A DNA stretch of 64,000 bases from Clostridia bacterium (GTDB lineage Bacteria; Bacillota; Clostridia; Christensenellales; Aristaeellaceae): the NCBI GenBank assembly GCA_017464305.1, contig JAFUDS010000020.1:16760-80759 (forward strand), in the 5' to 3' direction. Both the position numbers and the translations under genes were made by a program. This document shows positions 1 through 8,618 of the stretch, piece after piece (positions within the stretch are counted from its first letter, which is position 1; the number at the start of each line of letters is the position of its first letter). Under the pieces are notes generated by a model. That model was given only the letters and a program-made list of their open reading frames with translations. It did no database searches and was not told the DNA's origin.

Positions 1-200
1 ACCATCAACCCGCCCACGGGCCGATCCAGCCGGTGCACCAGCCCCAGATACACATTCCCCGGCTTGTGATACTCCTCCCGGATGTATTCCTTCAGCAGGG
101 TCAGAATGTCCGTGTCCTTGGTGTCGTCCGCCTGGGACAGCATGTTGGGGGGCTTCACGGCTACCAGCACATGGTTGTCTTCGTACAGCACGTCAGGCAT
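1..200 (-). CDS. RluA-family pseudouridine synthase (N-terminal part, runs off the window)
   Basis: The reading frame begins MPDVLYEDNHVLVAVKPP and continues to a clear H-R-L-D-R-P-V-G-G motif, whose Asp is the catalytic residue of RluA-type pseudouridine synthases. These enzymes isomerise uridine in rRNA or tRNA. The start at 200 lies 7 bases after a GGAGG; an in-frame ATG at 206 is too close to it. The gene overlaps the end of the upstream methyltransferase gene by 8 bases, so the two are probably co-translated as an RNA-modification pair. The C-terminal two thirds are outside the window, so the exact subfamily cannot be told. Confidence 0.85.
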   Translation of the reverse strand, partial: MPDVLYEDNHVLVAVKPPNMLSQADDTKDTDILTLLKEYIREEYHKPGNVYLGLVHRLDRPVGGLM

Positions 201-1062
201 CGCCATACCTCCACCGCCCGCTGGCGCCGCAGGGCAGCACTCCGCCGGTGGTTACCGGCAGGCACAGCTCCTGGCTGTCTATGGTTCCGCCGAAGCGGCT
301 CTTTACGCATTTTTCCATCATGTTGCTGAGCACGCTGGCCTGGAAGCCAGTGGTGTAGCTGTTGATAAGGAAGAACAGAGGATTCGGACTCAGGGCCTGG
401 CTGCTGGTCTCCACCAGGTTGTACAGCTCGTTTTCCAGCTTCCATACCTCGCCGGAGGGCCCCCGGCCATAGCTGGGAGGATCCATCAGGATGCCGTCGT
501 AATGATTTCCCCGGCGAATCTCCCGCTGCACAAACCGCAGCGCGTCCTCCACGATCCATCGGCAGCTGGTCTCCGGCAGCCGGGACAGCTCCCGGTTCTC
601 CTTCGCCCATTGCACCATGCCCTTCGCCGCGTCCACGTGGGTCACATGGGCCCCCGCCGCTGCGCAGGCCAGAGTGGCCCCGCCGGTGTATCCGAACAGG
701 TTCAGCACCCGAATCTCCTGCCTTCCGCTCTCCCGGATCAGCTTCGCCATCCATTGCCAGTTGGCCCCCTGCTCCGGAAACAGCCCCGTGTGCTTGAAGC
801 CCGTAGGCCGAACATAGAATCGCAGCCCCTCGTGGCTCACCGTCCATCTTTCCGGCAGGCTCCGGCGGAATTCCCATTGCCCGCCGCCCTTTTCACTGCG
901 GTGATAAATAGCGTCCGCCTTCTGCCACAGGGCCGGCTCCTCCTTGGGCCAGATGGTCTGGGGGTCCGGCCGCCGAAGAATCACTTCTCCCCAGCGCTCC
1001 AGCTTCTCCCCATCCCCGGTGTCCAGCACCTCATAATCCTTCCAGGAATCACATAAAAACAT
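193..1062 (-). CDS. Class I SAM-dependent methyltransferase, RlmI/23S rRNA (C5-cytosine)-like
   Basis: A protein of 289 residues. It carries the SAM-binding glycine-rich loop VLNLFGYTGGATLACAAAGA near residue 120, an acidic residue closing the next strand (THVDAAKG), and a D-P-P-S-Y motif near residue 193. These are the signatures of the RlmI/RlmK-type methyltransferases that modify 23S rRNA. It lacks an N-terminal PUA domain, so it is the short form common in Firmicutes. The start follows AAAGG by 7 bases. It overlaps the RluA-type gene downstream, which supports a joint role in rRNA modification. The exact target base is inference. Confidence 0.8.
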   Translation of the reverse strand: MFLCDSWKDYEVLDTGDGEKLERWGEVILRRPDPQTIWPKEEPALWQKADAIYHRSEKGGGQWEFRRSLPERWTVSHEGLRFYVRPTGFKHTGLFPEQGANWQWMAKLIRESGRQEIRVLNLFGYTGGATLACAAAGAHVTHVDAAKGMVQWAKENRELSRLPETSCRWIVEDALRFVQREIRRGNHYDGILMDPPSYGRGPSGEVWKLENELYNLVETSSQALSPNPLFFLINSYTTGFQASVLSNMMEKCVKSRFGGTIDSQELCLPVTTGGVLPCGASGRWRYGDA

Positions 1063-1190
1063 GCTTTGACCTTTCTTACTACACAGTGAACGAAGGGATG
1101 TTCCCCGTAGGGTGCCTTGGAGGACGTCGGTACTTAGACGGTGGCGAGCGCGAACGCGCGAAGGCAGCGTCTTTGTACCGCTACATCCGG

Positions 1191-1232
1191 AACGGAGGCG
1201 AGAGCCGTTACCCCAAGGGGAACTCCCGCGCG
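1191..1232. repeat. Dispersed intergenic element, copy 1
   Basis: This lies in the 187-base gap between the GH4-like gene and the methyltransferase gene. Read on the minus strand it contains GCGGGAGTTCCCCTTGGGG followed by a CTCTCGCCTCCG block. Nearly the same block, GCGGGAGTTTCCCTCCGGGG then CTCTCGCCTCCG, occurs on the plus strand at 63828-63864, and the first 15 bases also occur in the AbiF-linked terminator near 9906-9920. I see no open frame with a ribosome site in this gap. Confidence 0.5.
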
Positions 1233-1249
1233 TTCACGACGTTACTTAC

Positions 1250-2569
1250 CTAATCTGCAAACAGGGGTAGCATATCCAGATGCATGTCAATCAGATGATT
1301 CACCACATCCATGCAATACAGCCGGTCCAGCCCGCTCAGCGCCGGATCCATCTCCACGCACTCCCGCAGGGCCTCCCGGTCCCCCATGGCCGCCCGGGCC
1401 GCCAGCCGGTTGGCTTCGTCAATCTCCGTCATGACCTCCGCCAGGGCCGGGGTCACCCGATATCCCTGAGGAACCATCTCTCCGGCCTGAACCCGCAGGG
1501 AGGTTTCCACCATGGCTTCCGGCGGCAGCTGGGGCATGTCTCCCCCGTTCCGATGGGCCACCGCGGGCAGGACCGCGTCCTCTCCCCGCAGCAGGGCCAG
1601 CGCCACCCGCATGGGCCGCACCGGCGGCACCCGGGATAGCAGCAGCAGCTGGGCCATGGCCCCCTCCGTGGCGTCCGCCCCCTGATCCCGCACTGTGTTC
1701 ATGTACAGGATCCGTTCCTTGCGCTTTTCCACCGTCTCGCCGAATTCCGGCTTTTCCTCCGGAATATAATCCGGCTGGGCCGGCAGGAACTCCGCGTGGT
1801 CCGTCACATCCCCGACGGCGATGGCGTCCCACCAGTCCAGCCACCGCTTGGTCAGCTGGCCCAGCTCGTTTTCCCGCGCCGCCTTCTTCAGCCGGGGCAG
1901 CCAATCCTTGCCGCTTTCCCGGTCCACTAATTTCATCAGGAAGCTGAATCCCGGCAGCCCCGCGATCTCCCAGTCCAGGTCGCTTTCCTTCGCCTGCAGC
2001 CGGCGGGTCAGGGTGTCCAGCCCGTTGGCTCCCTTCAGAGGCGTCCGTCCAATGCCGTAGCACCGGAACCCCCGGCGCAGGAAGATCTCCGTCGTCCGGG
2101 CGATGGGTTGCCCCAGGTTGATCACCAGGGTCTCCGGGCAGGCCTCCTCCATGGCGTCGCATAGCTCCAACACCGCCTGCCCCGCCCGCAGGGTATGCAG
2201 CAGGCCCTCGATGCCGCCGTTGACCCGGGCCTGGTCCGTCAATCCAGGATCCTCCGGATCCTGCTCGTTGCCGCTCTCCAGCGCCGCCCGGTCCATGAAG
2301 AACCGGCTGGCCGCCTGGGGGTCTCCCGCGTAAACGACGCAGTCCGCCCCTCGCAGGGCCTCCTCGCGATTCCCGGTGGCGGAAATCCGCCCGCCTAGCT
2401 TTGCCTTCTTCAGAATCGCTTCGCCGTATCCGGTCAGCAGCTCCGCCATGGCCGGATTCTTCTCCTCCAGGACGATCTCCGCCTCCCGCTCCTTCCCGGC
2501 GAAAAGAAGGTCGGTTAAAAGGGTGGGCAGGAGCATCGCGATGTCCTGCCCAATAAATGTAAATTTCAT
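1250..2569 (-). CDS. Glycoside hydrolase family 4-like protein, probably catalytically dead
   Basis: 439 residues, the usual GH4 length. The fold can be followed: an N-terminal Rossmann strand (MKFTFIGQDI), a segment VINLGQPIARTT matching the GH4 N-x-x-N-P-x-A-x-x-T region, and a typical GH4 C-terminus (RNGGDMPQLPPEAMVE, then EANRLAARAAMGDREAL, then DPALSGLDRL). GH4 enzymes need NAD+ and a metal held by Cys (in G-L-C-H/N) and His (in G-L-N-H). Here those places read G-I-G-R-T-P (172-177) and G-L-P-G-F (204-208), so both ligands are missing, and the dinucleotide loop lacks the usual G-x-G-S. The start ATG follows AAAGG by 6 bases. I read it as a GH4 relative without the classical activity: a pseudoenzyme, sensor or differently working enzyme. 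Confidence 0.7.
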   Translation of the reverse strand: MKFTFIGQDIAMLLPTLLTDLLFAGKEREAEIVLEEKNPAMAELLTGYGEAILKKAKLGGRISATGNREEALRGADCVVYAGDPQAASRFFMDRAALESGNEQDPEDPGLTDQARVNGGIEGLLHTLRAGQAVLELCDAMEEACPETLVINLGQPIARTTEIFLRRGFRCYGIGRTPLKGANGLDTLTRRLQAKESDLDWEIAGLPGFSFLMKLVDRESGKDWLPRLKKAARENELGQLTKRWLDWWDAIAVGDVTDHAEFLPAQPDYIPEEKPEFGETVEKRKERILYMNTVRDQGADATEGAMAQLLLLSRVPPVRPMRVALALLRGEDAVLPAVAHRNGGDMPQLPPEAMVETSLRVQAGEMVPQGYRVTPALAEVMTEIDEANRLAARAAMGDREALRECVEMDPALSGLDRLYCMDVVNHLIDMHLDMLPLFAD

Positions 2570-2607
2570 GCTTAACCTTTATGTCGCCTGTTCTCCCACA
2601 AAGCTGC

Positions 2608-2800
2608 GTTCTCCGAAGAAGTCCGCTCCTCTGCTTTCAGGTCTCCAAATATTCCCTGTCCCCCGCAGATCGGCGTTCTCCGAAGGGGTTCGCACCTCTG
2701 CTTTCAGACCCCCAAAGGGCCGTTGGGGCGAAGCCCCAACCCAAAATATTCCCCGTCCCCCATAAAATGGGGGAAGGGGTGTAGGGGAAGGGGGAATTAC
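2608..2800. repeat. GC-rich intergenic repeat with tandem sub-copies, left of ileS
   Basis: Two imperfect tandem copies begin GTTCTCCGAAG at 2608 and 2673 and both run into CCTCTGCTTTCAG. They are followed by the dyad TTGGGGCGAAGCCCCAA and then by CCCCC-ATAAAAT-GGGGG and a G-rich tail. The same order of blocks (GGGGC..GCCCC dyad, TATTCCC, C-run/G-run hairpin, GGGGTAAGGGGG tail) recurs at 6028-6112 on the other side of ileS. No coding sequence is apparent. It may end transcription of ileS on the minus strand. Confidence 0.5.
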
Positions 2801-2803
2801 CCC

Positions 2804-5800
2804 TTACGCTTTCCGAATCGCCAAGATCGCCTTGCGACCATTAATATCCCATTCCTTGCAGGCCTCGTACCCCGCGCCATCCTTCCGCTCCAGGGTCACC
2901 GCCAGGGTACCCTTCTGGATCATCTCCGCGCTCTGGGCGATGGCTTCCGCCAGGGTGTCGTCCGCGGCGAAGGCGATTTCAATCCGGTCGGTAACCTCGA
3001 AGCCCGCTTCCTTCCGCATGGTCTGCACCTTGGAGATCACCTCCCGGGCGTATCCCTCCCGGATCAGCTCCTCGTTCAGGTTGGTGTCCAGCACCACCGT
3101 CACGCCGTGATCCTCCAGGGCGGTGAAGCCCGGCTTCTGGGCCGGGGCGGTCAGTACGTCGTCCTTCCCCAGGGTCACGGTGGTGCCTTCGATGTCGAAG
3201 GAAACCTCCTCGCCCCGGTCAAAGGCGTCCACCACGTCGTTGCCGTCCAGGGTGGCCAGATGCTGGCCGATCTTCCCCAGCAGCTTGCCGTATTTCGGCC
3301 CCAGGGTCCGCATCTGCGGCTTCAGCTGATAGGTGGTAAAGGCCCGGGCGTCCTCGGTGAAGATGACCTGCTTCACGTTCATCTCGTCCTCGCACAGGGC
3401 CTGATAGGTCTCGTCGAAGGCCGCGCCCTTGACGTACAGGTTCTGCAGCGGCTGGCGCACCTTCAGGTTCGCCGCGTTCCGGCAGGCCAGCCCCAGCTGG
3501 ATCACTTCCCGCAGGGCCGCCATCTGCTTCTCCATGTCCGCGTCGATCATGGCCGGATCCGCCACCGGGAAATCGCACAGATGTACGCTCTCCGGCGCGC
3601 CGGGGATGTTGTTCACCACCAGGTTCTGATAGATCTCCTCGCTCAGGAAGGGGATGAAGGGCGCGCTGACCTTCGCCAGGGTCACCAGCACATGGTACAG
3701 GGTGGCGAAGGCCGCTTCCTTCTCGCCGGCCATGCCCTTGCCCCAGAACCGTTCCCGGCCCCGGCGGACGTACCAGTTGCTCAGATCGTCCACAAAGGCG
3801 GCGATGGCGTTGGCGGGCTCCGTGACCCGGAAATTGCTCAGATCATCGTCCACCCGGGCGATGAGGCTGTTCAGCCGGCTCAGGATCCATTTGTCCATCA
3901 GGGTCAGCTCCACCTTGTCCAGCGGATGGGCCAGAGGATCGAATCCGTCGATCTGGGCGTACATGGTGAAGAAGCCATAGGTGTTCTGCAGGGTGGCCAG
4001 GAATTTCCGGATGCCCTCCTGCACGGCCTCCTCCGAGAACCGCTTGGGCAGCCAGGGGGCGGAGGTGGTGCAGAAATACCACCGCAGGGCGTCCGCGCCG
4101 AACTTGTCCAGCATGGCGAAGGGATCTACCACGTTGCCCAGATGCTTGGACATCTTCCGGCCTTCCGCGTCCTGTACATGGCCCATGACGATGCAGTTCT
4201 TGAAGGGCGCCCGGTCAAACAGCACGGTGCTAATGGCCTCCAGGGTATAGAACCAACCCCGGGTCTGGTCCACGGCTTCGCTGATGAAATCCGCCGGGAA
4301 GTGGGATTCGAATTCTTCCTTGTGCTCGAAGGGATAGTGCCACTGGGCGAAGGGCATGCTGCCGGAGTCGTACCAGCAGTCGATAACCTCCTTCACCCGG
4401 TGCATCTCGCCGCCGCATTCCGGGCAGCGCAGCGCCACCGCGTCGATGAAGGGGCGATGCAGCTCGATGTCCTCTCCGGGATCCTGCACCGCCATCTCCC
4501 GCAGCTCCGCCCGGCTGCCGATGACATGCATGTGGCCGCAGTCACATTTCCACACGGGCAGGGGCGTTCCCCAGTACCGCTCGCGGCTCAGGCCCCAGTC
4601 GATCACGTTCTCCAGGAAGTTACCCATCCGGCCTTCCTTGATGTTGTCCGGCAGCCAGTTCACCGTCCGGTTGTTGCGCACCAGGTTGTCCCGCACCGCG
4701 GTCATCTTGATGAACCAGGTGGGCCGGGCATAGTACAGCAGGGGCGTGTCGCACCGCCAGCAGAAGGGATAATCATGGGCGAAGGGCACGCCGGCAAACA
4801 GCAGCCCCTTCTCCTTCAGGTCCTGCAGGATCAGCGGGTCCGCCTCCTTGACGAACTTGCCGGCCCAGGTGGTGCCTTCCACAAATTTGCCCTGGGTGTC
4901 CACCAGGTTGATGAAGGGCAGGCCGTTTTCCCGGCACACCCGGTTATCGTCCTCGCCGTAGGCCGGGGCGATATGAACGATGCCCGTGCCGTCCTCCATG
5001 GTGACGTAGTTGTCGCACACCACGAACCAGGCCTTCTTGTCCGGCTCCTGGAAACGGTACAGGGGTTCATATTCCATGCCCCGCAGGCTTTCTCCCGGGA
5101 ATTCGTCCAGCATCTGGACCTCTTTCCCCTCGAAAACCCGCTCCACCAGGGCCTTGGCCATGATGTAGGTCTGGCCCTCGACGGTGAATTTGCAATAGGT
5201 GTCCGTGGGATTGACGCACAGCCCCAGGTTGCTGGGCAGCGTCCAGGGCGTGGTGGTCCAGGCCAGCAGGTAGGTATCCTTCTCCCCCTTCACCGGGAAG
5301 CGCACGAAGGCGGAAATCTCCTTCACGTTCTTGTATCCCTGGGCCACTTCGTGGGAGGACAGGGCCGTGCCGCAGCGGGGGCAGTAGGGTACGATCTTGT
5401 GGCCCTGATACAGCAGCCCTTTCTCCCAGATCTGCTTCAGGCTCCACCATTCGCTCTCGATGTAGTTGTTTTCATAGGTGATGTAGGGATGCTCCATGTC
5501 CGCCCAATAGGCCACCTGGTCGGACATCTTCTCCCATTCGTGCAGATATTTCCACACGCTCTTCTTGCATTCCGCGATGAAGGGCTCGATGCCGTATTCC
5601 TCGATCTGGGGCTTGCCGTCCAGGCCCAGGGTCTTTTCCACCTCCAGCTCCACCGGCAGGCCATGGGTGTCCCATCCGGCGATGCGCAGGGCGCTCTTGC
5701 CCTTCATGGTCTGGAACCGGGGGAACAGATCCTTGATGACCCGGGTTTCGATGTGACCGATGTGGGGCTTGCCGTTGGCCGTGGGCGGCCCGTCGAAGAA

Positions 5801-5926
5801 GGTGAACTGGGGATTTCCATCCCGCAGATGGAAGGACTTCCGGATGATGTCCTTCTCCTTCCAAAATTTGGTAACCTCCTGCTCCCGGGCCACAAAATTC
5901 ATGTCCGTCGAAACTTTATTGTACAT
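2804..5926 (-). CDS. ileS: Isoleucyl-tRNA synthetase, type-2-like
   Basis: 1040 residues. It charges tRNA-Ile and carries the class I signatures P-H-I-G-H (HIGH motif, about residues 55-58) and K-M-S-K-H-L-G-N. The editing (CP1) domain has the segment GTGIVHIAPAYGEDD. Phrases such as SALRIAGWDTHGLPVELEVEK and the long C-terminal region resemble the eukaryote-like IleRS2 branch seen in some Clostridia; members of that branch are known for low mupirocin sensitivity, though I infer nothing about this strain. The start chosen is the ATG 10 bases after AAGGAG. A longer in-frame start at 5947 would lie in the ribosome site. No T-box leader is visible upstream: I do not find the conserved AGGGTGGNACCGCG block on the minus strand. 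Confidence 0.95.
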   Translation of the reverse strand: MYNKVSTDMNFVAREQEVTKFWKEKDIIRKSFHLRDGNPQFTFFDGPPTANGKPHIGHIETRVIKDLFPRFQTMKGKSALRIAGWDTHGLPVELEVEKTLGLDGKPQIEEYGIEPFIAECKKSVWKYLHEWEKMSDQVAYWADMEHPYITYENNYIESEWWSLKQIWEKGLLYQGHKIVPYCPRCGTALSSHEVAQGYKNVKEISAFVRFPVKGEKDTYLLAWTTTPWTLPSNLGLCVNPTDTYCKFTVEGQTYIMAKALVERVFEGKEVQMLDEFPGESLRGMEYEPLYRFQEPDKKAWFVVCDNYVTMEDGTGIVHIAPAYGEDDNRVCRENGLPFINLVDTQGKFVEGTTWAGKFVKEADPLILQDLKEKGLLFAGVPFAHDYPFCWRCDTPLLYYARPTWFIKMTAVRDNLVRNNRTVNWLPDNIKEGRMGNFLENVIDWGLSRERYWGTPLPVWKCDCGHMHVIGSRAELREMAVQDPGEDIELHRPFIDAVALRCPECGGEMHRVKEVIDCWYDSGSMPFAQWHYPFEHKEEFESHFPADFISEAVDQTRGWFYTLEAISTVLFDRAPFKNCIVMGHVQDAEGRKMSKHLGNVVDPFAMLDKFGADALRWYFCTTSAPWLPKRFSEEAVQEGIRKFLATLQNTYGFFTMYAQIDGFDPLAHPLDKVELTLMDKWILSRLNSLIARVDDDLSNFRVTEPANAIAAFVDDLSNWYVRRGRERFWGKGMAGEKEAAFATLYHVLVTLAKVSAPFIPFLSEEIYQNLVVNNIPGAPESVHLCDFPVADPAMIDADMEKQMAALREVIQLGLACRNAANLKVRQPLQNLYVKGAAFDETYQALCEDEMNVKQVIFTEDARAFTTYQLKPQMRTLGPKYGKLLGKIGQHLATLDGNDVVDAFDRGEEVSFDIEGTTVTLGKDDVLTAPAQKPGFTALEDHGVTVVLDTNLNEELIREGYAREVISKVQTMRKEAGFEVTDRIEIAFAADDTLAEAIAQSAEMIQKGTLAVTLERKDGAGYEACKEWDINGRKAILAIRKA

Positions 5927-6027
5927 CGCAATCAAACTCCTTATCATCCATAACTGAATCTATTCGCAAAGCTTTTCCCCTCGCAGCGTTCATCTCTGGG
6001 ATAGCTTTCTTCCTTCGCTAAACGTTT

Positions 6028-6112
6028 CCCCAGTGGGGGCATGGGGCGGAGCCCCCATCTCTAATTATTCCCTTCCCCCCACCGCAGTGGGGGGAAAGGG
6101 GCAGGGGTAAGG
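6028..6112. repeat. GC-rich intergenic repeat, right of ileS
   Basis: It contains the hairpin CCCC-AGT-GGGG, a GGGGC..GCCCC dyad, and a strong C-run/G-run hairpin (CCCCCAC-CGCA-GTGGGGG) with a GGGGTAAGGGGG tail. The arrangement matches the repeat at 2608-2800. It separates deoC from ileS and could stop deoC transcripts. Confidence 0.5.
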
Positions 6113-6140
6113 GGGGGCCCGCCCCTTCGCAAAAGGCTAC

Positions 6141-6833
6141 TTAGAGTTTGCCCTCTGCAAACCGCTCCTCCGCCTCCGCCATAATCTTCTCCGTCGCGCT
6201 TACGCCGCAGCGGGAAGCCCCAGCTTCCCGCGCCGCCAGCACCGTATCCAGATCCCGTATCCCGCCGGAGCCCTTCACCCGCACCTTTGCGGAAACATTA
6301 GCCCGCATCAGCTTCAGATCCTCAATCGTGCATCCGGCGGAGCCGTATCCCGTGCTGGTCTTGACGAAGTCCGCCCCAGCCTGCTCGCTCAGGTGGCAGG
6401 CGGTCACCTTCTCCTCCTCCGTCAGATAGCAGGTTTCCAGAATCACCTTCACGATGGCGCCCGCCTCGTGGGCCGCGTTGGCGATAATTCGAATCTCGTT
6501 TCCCACATAGTCATAGTCCCCGGCCTTCAGCTTGCCGATGTTGATGACCATGTCCAGCTCCTCGCACCCCTCCGCTAGGGCCATCTGTGCCTCCGCCAGC
6601 TTGATGGCCGTCTCGTGGGCGCCATGGGGGAAGCCGATAACCGTGCAAACCTTGACCTCGCTGCCCTCCAGCATCTCGGCCAGTATCGGCACGTCGCAGG
6701 GCCGGGCACAGACGCTGGCCGTGCCATATTTCAGGGCAATTTCGCACCCGCGGCGAATGTCCTCCTCCGTCAGCCAGGGCTGCAGGGTTGAATGATCCAG
6801 CATGGAAGCGATGTCCTTCGGGGTCAGCGCCAT
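6141..6833 (-). CDS. deoC: Deoxyribose-phosphate aldolase
   Basis: 230 residues. The enzyme splits 2-deoxyribose 5-phosphate to acetaldehyde and glyceraldehyde 3-phosphate in deoxynucleoside breakdown. The Schiff-base lysine lies in V-K-T-S-T-G-Y-G (K158), with the partner acid in LDMVINIG (D94) and the second lysine in RVKGSGGIR (K187), so all key residues are present. The start is the ATG in MALTPKD, 8 bases after AAGGAG. An upstream in-frame ATG at 6866 has no ribosome site. No other deo genes are next to it. Confidence 0.95.
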   Translation of the reverse strand: MALTPKDIASMLDHSTLQPWLTEEDIRRGCEIALKYGTASVCARPCDVPILAEMLEGSEVKVCTVIGFPHGAHETAIKLAEAQMALAEGCEELDMVINIGKLKAGDYDYVGNEIRIIANAAHEAGAIVKVILETCYLTEEEKVTACHLSEQAGADFVKTSTGYGSAGCTIEDLKLMRANVSAKVRVKGSGGIRDLDTVLAAREAGASRCGVSATEKIMAEAEERFAEGKL

Positions 6834-6964
6834 AGTCAAGTCTCCTTCCAGCGCGAAAGCGCGCAAAAATACTCAGGAAATACAAACAAAGATTATACCT
6901 TGTTTTGCAATAAATTTGAAGTCTTTCAGAAAAAAAGTTCAGAAATCGTAAAGAGATGTATCTC

Positions 6965-8230
6965 TCAGAACAATTTATCAACCAGCGTGTCGAAAACAAT
7001 CCGCGGCAGGTCCATAATCAGGTTCACCGCATTGGCCGCGATGGTGAGCCCCAGTCCCCGAATCATCTGCCACATCTCGCCGCTGTCCATCTCGCCCACC
7101 TGGTAAATCTTCCCCGTGGGCAGGTCCGGAATCGCCGCTCCCTCGCTTTTCTCCGTCCGGATGGTCATCAGGGTCCCTTCCATGTCCGCCAAGCCCAGCA
7201 GCCCTAGGCTGGTCTCCGTAGTATTCCCGTTCGGCCGGACCGTGGTCATCTCCACGCCCTCCAGCCCCGCCAGGGAGGGATCCCCCAGGGCGTCGGAAAG
7301 GTCCGGAATCACGACCCGCATCCGGGTCACCTGGCCCTCCCCGTCCGTGTATACCGTCAGGGTCGTATCCCCATGAGTCTCCGCCGCCATCTCCAGCAGC
7401 AGGCTTTCCGTGATGGCCGTTTCGCCAATCCGGATACGCCCCTCCGCGAAGGCCTCGCTGAGGATGGGCACCCGGCGAATCCTCCCCAGCCCGGTTTGCA
7501 CCAGGGCGTTCAACTCCGCCTCCGAAAGGTGCCAGGTCTGCTTTTCCGTCGCGCTCCCGTTCTCCCCGGGATCCAGTGTTTCCCTCTCCGATTCCGCCAG
7601 CGCCCCCATGGCCTGCCGGGCGTAGAAGTCCAGATCCATCAGCGCGGCAGGGTTTCCCCCTTCCGTGTTTTCCACGATGGTCATGATCATGCTCGCCGCT
7701 TTCCGGGCCAGGTTCTCCGCCTGTTCCCGGCCGCTGGGCTTCAGGATGGATAGATCCCCCAGCATCTGCACCAGGGTCATCAGGAAATCCTCCACCTGGT
7801 CCTGCCGACACATCAGCGCACATTCCCCCATCAGGGAACAGTAGATGCCGAAGCTCTCCGCCGCCTCGTTGGCCACTGCCCGCAGGGTCAAAACCGGCTT
7901 GCCGTAGGAGATCAGGGCCGCCTCCCCCAGGGAAGCCTCCGCCCGCCGCTCCGTCGCCAGCCGAACCTGCACCGCGTCGAAGAACTCCTTGATCTTGTCC
8001 ATCCCCTCCCCCTGCAGGGCCTCCCCCGCAGCGAAAGAATAGGTCCAGACCATGGGGCCCGTTTCGACAAAGAAATCTGCCCCTGCAGGAGCCGATAAGC
8101 CCATATCAGTCGAGATCGCGGTTTCGACGACATCCTCAGTCCCCGAGGCAGCCCCCGCTTCCGCTAACCCCGCCAATGGAATAAACAGGAAAAGCAAAAT
8201 AGCCAAAGCCCAGCTGATCCACCGTTTCAT
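6965..8230 (-). CDS. Secreted protein of unknown function
   Basis: 421 residues. A signal peptide is plain: MKRW, a hydrophobic core, then A-G-L-A-E-A; there is no lipobox cysteine. The mature part is mainly acidic and alternates helical segments (about 60-200) with strand-like segments rich in Thr and Val (about 270-390), ending in a weakly hydrophobic helix (LTIAANAVNLIMDLP). I do not recognise a family. It stands alone, convergent with nothing, about 130 bases upstream of deoC on the same strand. It is exported and may stay at the cell surface. Confidence 0.75.
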   Translation of the reverse strand: MKRWISWALAILLFLFIPLAGLAEAGAASGTEDVVETAISTDMGLSAPAGADFFVETGPMVWTYSFAAGEALQGEGMDKIKEFFDAVQVRLATERRAEASLGEAALISYGKPVLTLRAVANEAAESFGIYCSLMGECALMCRQDQVEDFLMTLVQMLGDLSILKPSGREQAENLARKAASMIMTIVENTEGGNPAALMDLDFYARQAMGALAESERETLDPGENGSATEKQTWHLSEAELNALVQTGLGRIRRVPILSEAFAEGRIRIGETAITESLLLEMAAETHGDTTLTVYTDGEGQVTRMRVVIPDLSDALGDPSLAGLEGVEMTTVRPNGNTTETSLGLLGLADMEGTLMTIRTEKSEGAAIPDLPTGKIYQVGEMDSGEMWQMIRGLGLTIAANAVNLIMDLPRIVFDTLVDKLF

Positions 8231-8361
8231 CCGTCACCCTCCGTTCCTTCCAATCCTTCCCTCCTTATGATTCGTCCCACGAGCCAAAAAACCTGCAAAA
8301 AAACCGCTTGCGTTTTGTTTTCAACTGTGCTATACTTCCTTCCGTTCCGCAAGGAACGCCT

Positions 8362-8497
8362 GGGGCATTGGCACAGTTGGTAGTGCGTAGCGTTCGCTTT
8401 GTAGGGGTTCGGAGCGCCCGGAAAACTGTCCAGTGGACAGTTTTCAGCGGAGAACGGGCGGTAGCCCTGGGCCGCAGGGGTTCGACTCCCCCAGGAG
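8362..8497 (+). pseudogene. Broken tRNA-Ala copy with a hairpin element in its variable region
   Basis: The first 26 bases match the intact tRNA-Ala at 8619. A degenerate anticodon arm with the loop TTCGCTT follows, then about 95 foreign bases, then a T-arm (GGGGTTCGACTCCCC) but no matching acceptor 3' strand. The inserted piece holds a perfect 11-bp hairpin with triloop AGT (8421-8445) inside a 6-bp outer stem CGCCCG/CGGGCG (8415-8420 and 8455-8460). It cannot form a full cloverleaf, so I treat it as a tRNA relic. Small open frames crossing it are chance. Confidence 0.6.
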
Positions 8498-8511
8498 AAC
8501 GAGTTTAATAT

Positions 8512-8533
8512 GGGGCATTGGCACAGTTGGTAG
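8512..8533 (+). pseudogene. tRNA-Ala 5' fragment
   Basis: The acceptor and D-arm sequence GGGGCATTGGCACAGTTGGTA appears a second time here and then breaks off into unrelated sequence. It is the middle of three copies of this 5' end in 280 bases. Confidence 0.6.
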
Positions 8534-8618
8534 GACGAACTATCACTTGTGCACTCCCACCCCGAAAACATCGGAATCCGACAAGATGTAAAATATGGTC
8601 GGAAATGTTACCAAATAA

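Noticed and set aside
2723-5953. Very long open frame on the plus strand opposite ileS (over 1000 codons)
   Set aside because: It mirrors the codon structure of ileS in a GC-rich genome, has no ribosome site, and resembles no protein. The minus-strand gene is certain.
5927-6140. T-box leader for ileS
   Set aside because: No AGGGTGGNACCGCG-type sequence or specifier-loop stem found upstream; only GC-rich repeats.
8308-8508. 66-codon frame over the broken tRNA-Ala copy
   Set aside because: It reads through the tRNA-like sequence and the hairpin insert; no start signal.
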